64,000 bases of DNA from Novosphingobium sp. SG751A. GTDB lineage: Bacteria; Pseudomonadota; Alphaproteobacteria; Sphingomonadales; Sphingomonadaceae. Positions 52,475 to 63,500 of the stretch are shown here, piece after piece. Numbering within the stretch: the first letter of the stretch is position 1; every line of letters starts with the position of its first letter. Under the pieces are notes generated by a model that was not told the DNA's origin, made no database searches, and saw nothing but the letters and a program-made list of their open reading frames with translations. Position numbers and translations under genes: made by a program. The stretch covers positions 1 through 64,000 of the forward strand of contig NZ_JABGCB010000015.1 in NCBI RefSeq assembly GCF_013149295.1. Reading direction: 5' to 3'.

Positions 52475-53242
52475 TAATAGGCTGTTATCAGAAGATAAAT
52501 TCTTCTTATCGCCCAGCATGGCGATCATCCGTACCAGCGCGGCCGAGGACGATGCGCCTACTTTGTTCATAATCCGGTAACGATGAATTTTTACCGTATT
52601 CTCGCTTCTCTCCATCATCGCGGCGATCTGTTTGGTCAGATATCCGCGCGCGATCAGATTGGCGACCTTGCGCTCGGTGGGCGTCAGGCGGGCGAGCACT
52701 TCCTCTATCTTGCCGGAATTGGAAATCTCGCAATAGCGCATCCGGGAACGCGAAATGGCCGAAATGACGGCCGAGCTGAGTTCGGCTTCCTTGGCGGGCT
52801 TGAGCAGGAAATTATGCGCCCCCAGACGCATGCAATCCACCGCTGTTGCCACATCGGCCGTGGCCGAAAGAAATACCGTGGGCGCGATGCAATGCACCGA
52901 GCGCAGCCAGTTATGCAGCGAAGGGCCGTCAAACTGGGGAATGCGCACGTCCAGAATGACGCAGCCCACAATCATGGAAGGCGCCGCTTTTTGAAATTCG
53001 AAAGGGTTGTCAAAACAGGCGACCGGCGTGCCGATCCATGCCAGCATCTCGCTAGCTTCTTTCAAAAAGCCAGTATCGCCGTCGACGATATAGATCTTTT
53101 CATTGGGACTGTGACAAATCGGATGCCGGGGGACCGGCAGATCCATATCCGCTCCGCGCGCCAGAGACTGGCAGGGACGGTTGATCGCATTGATCCCACA
53201 GCGGGTCGCCATGGTTCCTGATTTCAGGCTTGCATCATTCAT
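52472..53242 (-). CDS. FixJ/NarL-type response regulator
   Basis: A 256-residue two-domain regulator. The receiver (about residues 48-165) has Asp98 as phosphoacceptor (CVILDVRIPQFDG) and Lys148 in FLLKPAKE. The C-terminal LuxR-type helix-turn-helix (about 187-245) includes LTPTERKVANLIARGYLTKQ and SENTVKIHRYRIMNK, as in FixJ. No sensor kinase is encoded in the window. It lies between the exopolysaccharide operon and the giant adhesin gene and may link their expression. The first 45 residues are an unusual N-terminal extension; a start at Met33 is possible. Confidence 0.82.
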   Translation of the reverse strand: MNDASLKSGTMATRCGINAINRPCQSLARGADMDLPVPRHPICHSPNEKIYIVDGDTGFLKEASEMLAWIGTPVACFDNPFEFQKAAPSMIVGCVILDVRIPQFDGPSLHNWLRSVHCIAPTVFLSATADVATAVDCMRLGAHNFLLKPAKEAELSSAVISAISRSRMRYCEISNSGKIEEVLARLTPTERKVANLIARGYLTKQIAAMMERSENTVKIHRYRIMNKVGASSSAALVRMIAMLGDKKNLSSDNSLL

Positions 53243-54592
53243 TGTGTAAATGTCCCACTTTCACAGCTCACCATCCGTGGCTCGAAAGTTTAAGCCACCC
53301 TTCCTGATTCCGCATTAGGCTGAACCGTGACTATGATCAACTCTAACATAAGTATTACATCGTACCTAATTTCACTTACTATAAAGCTGGATTAATGATG
53401 GTTAATTATTTGTTATTGAATTTAACGGTGATTTAAATAAATACTATTAGAATATATTGTGAGTATGACTGAATTGATATTGATAAGTCCATAGAGGGAT
53501 CAATTAACAAGTCTGCAAAATATCGATGATGGCCCTACTTGTTTCAGACGCAAATCGTTCGCATGAGCAAAAAAGGGAAGGATCATCTCCACCCAATACA
53601 TGTTTCAGATTATCAGGATCTCGATTTTAATTAAGGACCTGCCCAGTTGGTTCATCGAAAATTAATGCTGTGCTGCAACGCATGACGCACTTGCGGGATA
53701 AAAAGGTTAAATTGTTGATTTACATCCTCTTGCAGCGCAGCACGGGCCACTCACTGCCTCTGGCGTTGCTGCTTTTCAGTAACCCGTTGGGGATGATCCT
53801 TCGAAGATCTTATAAAAATCACTGCCTTGTCAATAAATTCTCTTTTGATAAGTTTCGAAAAATAGATAGAAATATATCAAATTCGGAATAAATTTTGTAA
53901 TTTAATCTGTACAATGTTTTGATTTTTAAAAAATAAGAAATATCAACGCCTACTTTCATTGATAATACAATTATTTACATAATTACCATTATTGGCGCAG
54001 GTCATCACTATTCCATCGCATGGACCGATCTACCCCGCATTAAGCGCTTAGGTTTAGGCCGCGCCACGAAGGCTTCCGACGACACCACTTTCGGTTCGTC
54101 GCATCGCGGATGGGTTTTCAACAGAGTTGATGCCGGGGCCGAGAGCGAATCTCGCCAGCAGCGGTCACCGATGCTCCTGCCAAAATCATACACGGTTCGT
54201 CTCAAAACCCCGCGCCGAAGGACGCGCATCGCCTCCTTCGTAACCTGCCTGTCAAACATGACCCGGCGCGCAAACTTCTCTCAGCCGCTCAACAGTTTAC
54301 CCCCATCTCCCGCAGCGCACTATCGGCGAGATCCGCCTTTCATCGGCAACTTGTCGGGCTCATTCCATGTCGCAATTTCTGTATTACCACGGGGGTGTCT
54401 ATTAAAATAAAAAAACCAAGAACGTGCCATAATGGCATCAATGGGAGAGATTAGGGCTGAATACTTATCTCGTAAAACGCTATGTATTTGTACGAGTTGT
54501 AAGTTTTCATCCGATCATTATCGACCCTGAAATATACTGCAATTCTGATGCCTTTCGCACTCTTGGCACCATCATTTTATAAGGATCTACAC
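53243..54592. other. Long AT-rich intergenic region upstream of the adhesin
   Basis: These 1,350 bp are strikingly AT-rich from 53330 to 54000 and again from 54400 to 54590, unlike the rest of the window. A GC-richer island at about 54000-54370 contains overlapping short frames without ribosome sites and may be a decayed insertion. A 73-codon frame at 53670-53891 is not convincing. AAGGATC stands 7 bp before the adhesin ATG. The region probably carries an extended adhesin promoter with binding sites for xenogeneic silencers or the adjacent regulators. Confidence 0.5.
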
Positions 54593-57500
54593 ATGACCGT
54601 CGTCCTGCGTATCGCCTCGCATGAAACTGGACGCCACGTCACGAAGAAGCTGCGAAAGGGAATAAACGACGTCACGCTGCCGGCCGGCGCGCATGTCGAA
54701 GTAGTCGATTCCCAAGGCCATAACGCCCTGCGTCCGACCAAGGCCGAATTTGCCCAGGGCAAGCTGATCCTCGATTACAATCAGGGCGACGATACTGTTC
54801 AATTGCGGATCGCGGGCGAGGCGATTGAAGGGCTCGACAGCAACGGCCCGCTGGATCTGAACGCGATCAACGCTGCGTTCGACAGCGCCAATCCTGCCGA
54901 GGGCGCATGGGCCAGTGCCGATTGGGGCAATGCAGAGGCTGATGCTCAAGGTTCGGGCGGAACCGATAATTCCGATGATCGCCACCATGGCGTTTCTGGC
55001 ACGCTGCTGCTTCTGCTGGGCCTTGGCGCGGCCGGGGGGCTGGCGGGCGCGCTGGCCGGTGGCGGCGGCGGCGGTGCGGCCGCCGCCACACCTGCGACCG
55101 CGCCTGCCGCGCCGGTCGTCGCGCTGGGCAATGGCGTAGGCACCAATGGCGCCAATGCCGCCGAAGCCACCCAGACCAGCGGCGTCGTCACCGTCAGCGC
55201 CGCCTCGGGCACGACAATCGACGTCACCTTCACCAATGGCACGCATACGCTGACCAAGACCGTGACCGGCACGGGTTCGGCGGTCGCCGTGGTGCTGACT
55301 TCGGCGGATCTGACCACGCTGGGCGATGGCGCGATTGCGGTCAGCGCCGTGGCCAAAGCCAATGGTCTGTCGAGCAGCGCTGCCACCAACAGCTTCACGC
55401 TGGACACCACTGGTCCAGTCGCGCCCACGCTGGCGCTCTCCGCCGACACCGGCGCCTCGAACAGCGACCATATCACCAGCAATGGCTCGGTCAGCCTTAC
55501 CGCTGAAACCGGCGCTTCGGTCGTCCTCACCTTCACCAATGGCAGCCACTCGCTGACCAAGACCGTGACCGGTACGGGCAGCGCCCAGACCGTCACCCTG
55601 TCCTCCAGCGATATGGCCAGCCTTGGCGATGGCGCGGTCAGCGTTTCGGCGGTGGCCACCGATGTTGCGGGCAATGCAGGCCCGGCGGGCATGCTGTCCT
55701 ACACGCTCGACACCGCCACCGTCGCCGGCATCACCAGCCAGCCCATTCTGGTGGGCGGCACGCCGGTTCTGACCGGCACCGCCGAGGCGGGCGATACCGT
55801 GATCGTCACCATCGCGGGCGCCACCTATCAGACCACGGCCATCGGCGGCACATGGTCGATTGACACCGCCACCGCCACGCCCAGCAGCGGGACGCTGGCG
55901 CTGAACACCAATGGTATCAACGCGGTGGGCGTGACCGCCACGGATGGGGCGGGCAACACCGCCACGGCGGCCCAAAACCTGCAACTGGTTTCCGCCAGCT
56001 CGGGCGTGGTCAACACCAATGCCACCAATGTCGCGGTGCAGGTCAATTCCATTGACGGCAATGTGCCGATCACGATCAACGCGCCCAACGCCACCTCGCT
56101 GACCATTACCGGCAATCCCAACGGCAGCCCGGTCGATGTCACCATCGTCGACAAGACCCCCGGCGCGGTCGATTCCTATCCGCTCACACTGATCACCAAT
56201 GTCTCGCCCGCCGGCAATCCGGGCCAGCCCAACCTGCTGATCCTCGATTTTGCCTCGGCGCAGGACCGCGTGGTGCTGTCCTCGGCCAGCAGCGTGCAGG
56301 GTTTCAACCAGATTGAAGTGCGCAACGGCACGCTTGACCTTTCGGGCGTCAATCTGACCGGCATTGTCGATATTCAGATCAATTCGGGCGTGGTGCTCAC
56401 GCTGGCCCAATTCGAGGCGCTGTCCTCGCTGGTAAGCCTGTCGGGTCTGGGGCAACTGACGATCCATCTCGACACGCAGAGCCAGATCAGCGACCTCATC
56501 ACCTTCCTGCAAAGTCCGGGCAACCTGTTCCTGATGGGCACCACGGTGACCGTCGAATATGGCAGCAGCAACACGGTCATCAGCAACAGCACCGCAGCCA
56601 ATCTGATTTCGGCGCTGAATTACCCTTCGATCCCCCAGATCACCAACGCGATCAGCGCCTTGCAGTCGGCGGTGGGCGGCAATACCGCGGCTATCGCCCT
56701 GCTTATCAACGATGCCTCGGCCCATGGCGGCACGGCGACCACCGCCTCGATCACCGGCATTCAGGCCGCCCTTGCCGCGCTTCAGGCGCAGGTGGCCCAG
56801 CAGCAGCTCGATCTTAACGCCATTGCGGCGCATAATCTGGATTCGCTCGAAACGTTGGTCAATAACCTGTCCTCGGCGATGACCTCGCTGACCGCGCAGG
56901 TGAACACGCAGGCCACCCAGATCGCCGCCAACACCAGCGATATCGCCACCCAGGCCACCCAGATCGCCGGGCTGCTCACCAATGTCGGCGCATTGCAGAC
57001 CGCCGTGGCCGCGCTGCAGACCGGCAACAGCGACAATGCTGCCGCGATCACCGCCCTTCAGGCCGCCCATAACAGCCTGAGCGCCACCGTTTCGGCGCTG
57101 CAAACCACCCTGCAAAACGACATCGCCACCTTGCAGGGCGCCAATTACGCCAATGCGACCTATAAGGACATCGCCTCGCTCAGCGCCCAGATCGACGCGT
57201 TGAACAGCGCGGTGGCCGCCCTGCAGACGCTGGTGGGCCCGAGCAGCGTGGCCGACCAGATAAGCGCCGCCATCGGCCACCCGACCAACGGCAGCGGGGC
57301 CGCCACAGGCCTGTGGGCCGCGATCGAAAGCGCGATCAGCACGGCTGTCGCGGGCCTGCAAACCGAAATCGACAACACCAATGCCAATCTTGCGCTGGTC
57401 ATCGATGATTCCAGCGCCAATGGCGGCACCGCCACGCTCAATTCCATCGCGGGCTTGCTGGCCGCGATCAACGTGCTGAACGGTTCGGGCGCAGGCTCGG

Positions 57501-60500
57501 TTGCCGCCCAGATCACCGCCGCCATCGGCCACCCGACCAACGGCAATGGCGCCGCCACCGGCCTGTGGGTCGGCATCGAAAGCGCGATCAGCGCTGCCAC
57601 CGCCACACTGCAGACCGAAATCAACAACACCAATGCCAATCTTGCGCTGGTCATCGATGATTCCAGCGCCAATGGCGGCACGCCCACGCTCAATTCCATC
57701 GCGGGCCTGCTGGCCGCGATCAACGTGCTGAACGGTTCGGGCGCGGGCTCGGTTTCCTCGCAGATCGCGGCCGCGATCGGCCATCCCACCAATGGCAGCG
57801 GCGCGGCCACCGGCCTGTGGGCCGACATCGAAACCGCGATCAACACCGAAACCGCCTCGCTCAGCGCCCAGATCGCCGCGCTGCAAGGCAGCAATTACAA
57901 CAGCGCCGCCTATCAGGACATCGCCTCGATCAGCGCAGCCATCACCAGCCTGCAATCTTTGGTGGGCAACACTTCCGTCTCCAGCCAGATCACCAATGCG
58001 ATCAATGGCGTGACCAACAGCTTCAACACGCTGATCTCGGCGCTGCATGGCGCGGGCGTAGTGGTGACCGTGGCCGATACAGAGGCGCTGCTGGTCTCCG
58101 ATCCGGCCCAGTTGCTGACCAATTACCGGCTGGTCGATACTTACGCCAACCTGCTGGCCGCGACGCAGAATGCGGCGGACGCCAATGTCTTTGCCTATGC
58201 CAAATCCATCGGCTTCACCTCTGCCGCCCCGCTGACCGTGGCGCAGGTGACGGGTCTGGAAAGCGCGATTGCCGCGATTGCCAATGCCGCCCCGATCAAT
58301 GCCGCGCTCAACAGCTACAGCCTGAGCGATACGGTCGCGCACCTGGCGCTGGCCAATCCGGCGATTCTGTCGGGCGCCATCAACATCACTGCCACCCTGT
58401 CCGGGGCCAGCCTCGATCAGGTGGCCACCGTGCTGGCCGCGGCCAATGCGGGTGTCACGCTGCTCGATGCCGTGTCAGGCACGCCCGCCCAGATTCTGGG
58501 TCTGCCGCTGGGCGCGCATGACACGATCACCGCGATCACCGTCACCGGCCTTGCCAGCGCGCAACAGGCCGCCGATCTGGTCAGTCTGGCCACCGCCGGC
58601 AAGGCGGGCAGCGTCCAGCTTGGCGCGGTCAGCGACACCGCCGCCAATATTGAGGCCGTGATCGCCCATCAAAACGGCGCGACCTTCCTTTCCACCGCCA
58701 CCCGCATCGACGTTTCGGGCACGCTGACCGTGGCCGAGGCCGAACAGCTTCAGGCGGTCAATGCCAATGTGCACATCACCGCCATTGCCGACAGCGCGGC
58801 CTCGATCACCAGCGCGCTCAGCGCCCATCAACTCAGCCTGACCTATGTGACCGCGCTGTCGACCACCGACACGGCCACCATCGCGCAGGCCAGCGCGCTT
58901 CAGGCCGCCCTGCCCGGCCATGTCTCGATCCTTGGCATCACCGACACCTCGGCCGACATCGGCGCGGCGGTACTGGCCGGCACGCTCAGCCTGACAGGCG
59001 TGGGCAGCGTGGCGATTGCCGATGGCTCCATCGCCGATTACGCCAGCGCCGCGCAGGCCGCCGCCCTTGGCCGCTCCACGCTCTCGCTGGCCTATGACAT
59101 TGCCGACACTTCGGCCCATTACGCCTCGACCATCGCCACCTATGGCCAGAGCTTCCTTGGCAAGGCGGGTAATATCGTGCTGAGCGGCACCGCCTCGCTG
59201 GCGGTGGCCCGCTCCTTGCTGAGCGCGCATAACAGCGGCACGGTCACTATCGAGACGATCAACGCCACCGCCGCGCAGGTCGGCTCGCTCAACTTTGACG
59301 CGCATGATCTGGTCACAAATCTGAATGTCGCGGGCCTGACCTTCGGCAATCAGACCGTCGATCTGACCAATGTGCCCTTCTCGACCAACCTGACCTATAA
59401 TGGCGCGGGGCTGGGCAGCAGCTACAGCCTGATGATCTATATGCCCGTGCCCGACGGGGTGAATGTTGACGGCAATGGCGTCAATCAGGCAGGGACCGTC
59501 ACGATCAACGCGGGTTCGGGCAACAACACCTTTGTCTTTACCGACGATCTGACCGACGGCACCTATCTGCCCACCGCCTATGGCGTGGGCTCGTCGATCA
59601 ATTACGCCACCTATGGCAACAACCAGCATGGCACCGAAACGCTCGTCATCATCGGCTCGGTCGATATTTCGAACATCGCGCTGGGCGGCGATCTCAACAG
59701 CTATGACCTCGAAGCCTTCGCCGGTTCGCCCTCCTCGGTCACGCTTTCGGCAACCCAGCTTAACAAGCTGCACAATTTCAACGGCGCCAGCGGCGGCACG
59801 ATCATCAACATCACCAATGCCCCCGATCCGGCCACCGGCACCGTGGTGGTCACCAGCAGCAGCAACAACACACTGACGCAGAATATTAATTTCACCAATG
59901 TCATCGGCGTCAACATCGGCGTCAACGACAATCTCCAGATCGACTTCCTGCGCCTGCTCGGCCTTTCACATGTAACCACCGCCTCGGGCAGCGGCAGCAG
60001 CGCGCAGTCGGGCCTTGTCACGCCGATCTTCAACACCGCGGGCGGCCAGACCTATCTGACCACCGACGGCACGCAGAACGGCACGCCGATCTCCTCCAGC
60101 TTCCTCACCAACGCCTCGTATAATATCGACATGAGCGCGGCGGCGGGCCTGAGTCTGGGCAATGACGGCTCCGGTCATTATTACCTGCAGGACAGCCAGG
60201 GCAACCATCTCGACCTGCCGCAAACCCTCAACGGCAGCACGCTGGCGCTTTCGCCCGACGAGGTTTCGGGTTCGGGCGCGCCGCTGGTGATGGGCGCCAC
60301 CAATGGCGGCATTCTGCAACTGACCGGTCTGGTCAATTCCGGTGGCGACGCGGTGGACATCACCCATGTCACCGCCCCGATCCGCGTCTCCATTGGCCAG
60401 AACGCCGATCTGACCGGCGTCGGCAACCCCTCGCAGATCACCACCGACCTTGCCCATATCGCCTCGATTCCGGGCAGCAGCATCACTGTCAACAATGTCG

Positions 60501-63500
60501 GCGGCGGCAATCCGCCCGTCACCCTGACGATGACCGCCGATCAGGCCAGCAACGTGGCCATTTCCGGCACCGGCGAGGTTAAAGTCATCGGCACGGCCAC
60601 CGGCAATGAGGACTATTCCGGCCTGACCGCCACCACGGTCGACCTGTCGGGCATCGACCCCAACGGGCATACGATCACCCTGCCCGCCTCGATCCCCAGC
60701 GGCCATACGCTGATCCTCAATCAGGCCGAGGTGAACGGGGCCACCATCACCGGCACCGGCTCGCTCAACATTCTGGTCAACAGCGCGGCCACGATGGATC
60801 TGAGCCATATCGACACCAGTCATCTGTCGGTCTCGCTGGTGGTGCCCACCGGCACCAGCGCCACGGTGCCGTCCGGCTCAAACCTGGCCAATTTCCCGAT
60901 TGTGGTGCAAAGCGGGGCCACGCTGACCATCGACGGCGATGTCGCCTCGGGCAAGACCATTTCCGGCGCGGGCACGGTGGTCGTCACCGGCACGGGCACG
61001 CTGAACGGCGGCGATGATTTCAGCCATATCACCGCCCATACGGTCGATCTGTCGGCCTACACCGGCACGATCGCTCATCTGCCCACACTTTCGCCCACGG
61101 GCGTTGCCGCGCTGGTGCTCAACACCGCCGAGGCCGATTTCGCCTCTGCTGCTGCGGGCAACAACCTGACCGTGCCCAGCGGCACCAGCCTGACCGTGGT
61201 GGTCCACGGCCCCGCCAGCGCGCCGGGCACCACGCTCGACATGTCGGGCATCAACACCACCGGCACCGGCACGCTGGCCGTGCATGTGACGGGCGACACG
61301 GTGCTTTCCAGCGCCAATCTGAACGGCGCGCCGGTTTCGGTCGATGCCGCCGTTACGCTGACCATGCCCGTGAACGCCGCCAGCGGCCTGCATATCACCG
61401 GCGCGGGCACGGTCGATCTGTTTGGCGGCGGCGCGGTTACGGCCGACCTGTCGAACCTGACCGCCGCCCATGTGAACTGGGAGGTGACGCAGGACGCGAC
61501 CTTCACCGGCACGCTGGGCAGCGCGGTCGTCACCATCGACCATGACGTGACGCTCAGCGGCAGCGCGGCGCGCTTTGCGGGCGCCACCGTTCTGGCAGGC
61601 GCGGTCAACACCGGGCTTGGCGAGAGCCGGGGCGTGCTGAGCATCACCGGCGCCTTCACCACGCAGGATTTCAGCCTCGTGGGCGCCAGCCTCGACCTGT
61701 CGCATGCCACATCGGGCATCGTCACCAATCTGACCCTGCCCACATGGGTGGCGGGCCAGTCGCTGATCATGTCCTATGCGCAGGTGGACGGGCTGGTGCT
61801 GGACGTGGGCGCGGGCGATGCGCGCATCGTCAACATTGCCTCGAATACCAGTTCGGACCTCTCGACCATCACCTCGACCAGCGGCCATGTCACCGCCATC
61901 ATCGACGCCACCGCCAGCTTTGGCGGCACGTTCAGCAGCGCGGCCAATGCCTCGATCCATTTCATCACCGGCACCAATGGCGCGACCTATACGCTCAGCC
62001 TCGACGCGGTCCTGCTCGACGGACGCAGCGTGGATGGCACCGGCACCGTCAATGTCACCACAGTCTCGGCCAGCACCGATCTGAGCGCCGTTCTGCCCAG
62101 CACGATTGATTTCACCCATGACAGCGCGCTCACCGTCGTCAGCGGCAACCTGACCGAGGGCAGCGCCACCGTCACCCTGCCCGCTCTGAGCGCGGGCCAT
62201 GTGCTGGCGCTGACCGCCGCGCAGGCCAATACGCTGGTCGTTGCGGGCAGCGCAGGCACGGTCGACGTTCAGGGCGATGTCGCGGCCAATGCCGATCTGA
62301 CTGCGATTGCGGCCGGCATCGCCATCAGCTTTGCCGATGCATCCGACCCGCAATCGGGCGCGCAGATCACCATCGCCGATGCCCACACCCTGACCATGGC
62401 CAGCGACCAGTTGACCGGACAGAAGGTGCTGGCCGACACCGCGCATAATGCGAGCGGCACGCTGGTCGTGCTGGGTCGCGGCGGCGCGGCAACGGCGCTG
62501 ACCTCGGCGGCGGATCTCGGCGCGGTGGCGGCCACTATTGACCTGACGGGCATCACCAATCTGCATGTGGCGAGCGGCGTTTTGGAAGATGCCACCACGG
62601 CCTCTTATGCCCTCACCCTGCCCACGCTGGTTTCGAGCCAGACCTTGCTGGTCAATGCCGACCAACTGGGCGGCGGCGCGCTGACGCTTTCGGGCGTTGG
62701 CACGGCGGACGTCCGGGGCGATGTGGCCAGTGTATCGCTCAACCTTTCGGGTCTGGCCGATACGGTCCATCTCTCGCTGCTGGACAATCTCGACAATGCC
62801 ATCGACATCGACACCGGCCTCGCCCTGACGGTCAAGGCGGCCCATGCCTCGAACCAGACGATCACCGGCAGCGGCAGTCTGATCGTGGTGGACGACAGCG
62901 CCCATGCCGCCGCGCTGGTGGCCGATCTCAGCCATGTTTCGGCCGAAACGATTGACCTGACCCAATTTGCCGGGCTGCATGTGGGCGGCGGGGCCGCGCT
63001 CGACCATCTGGTCGATGCGACCGGCACGCTGGCGCTGACCCTGCCGGTGCTGGCCAATGGGCAGACACTGGTGCTGACCACGGCGCAGCTTGACGGCGAT
63101 CTGCCCTTGCAGGTGCTGGGCAGCGGCACGGTCGAAGTGACCGGCACGCTGGACGATCAGGCGATCAACCTGACCGGCATTGCCGCGGCCAACACAATCC
63201 TGTTCGACGGCGGTGCGCTGACCATGGACCATGGCGCGCATCTGACCGCCACCGCCGGACAGCTTGACGGCCAAACCATCGCCACCATCGATGCCGACAG
63301 CACGATCACGTTGGCCGATGCGGCGCCCGCCCCGGTGCTGAGCGCGGCAGACATTACCGCCGCGCTGACCGCGAACGCCAATGCCGCGATCCTTGGCAAT
63401 GTGGTCGATACGGCGGCCAATCTGGCCACGCTGGATTGGGGTAATTACGGCTTCCTCACCAGCGTCCACGGCACGGTAACGGCCACCACCGCCGCCACGC

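Noticed and set aside
53670..53891. A 73-codon plus-strand frame in the AT-rich spacer
   Set aside because: No ribosome site and a composition like random AT-rich translation; not supported as a gene.
57240..57840. Possible CRISPR array from the regular spacing of near-identical DNA
   Set aside because: The period is 252 bp, the copies are in frame and encode an 84-residue protein repeat; there are no short repeats with unique spacers.
54587..58342. A 1,251-codon minus-strand open frame
   Set aside because: It is antisense to the adhesin; its Gly/Arg/Val-rich sequence with endless GGD/RVAD patterns is what GC-rich adhesin codons give on the opposite strand, whereas the plus-strand translation has real Bap-type domains and a ribosome site.
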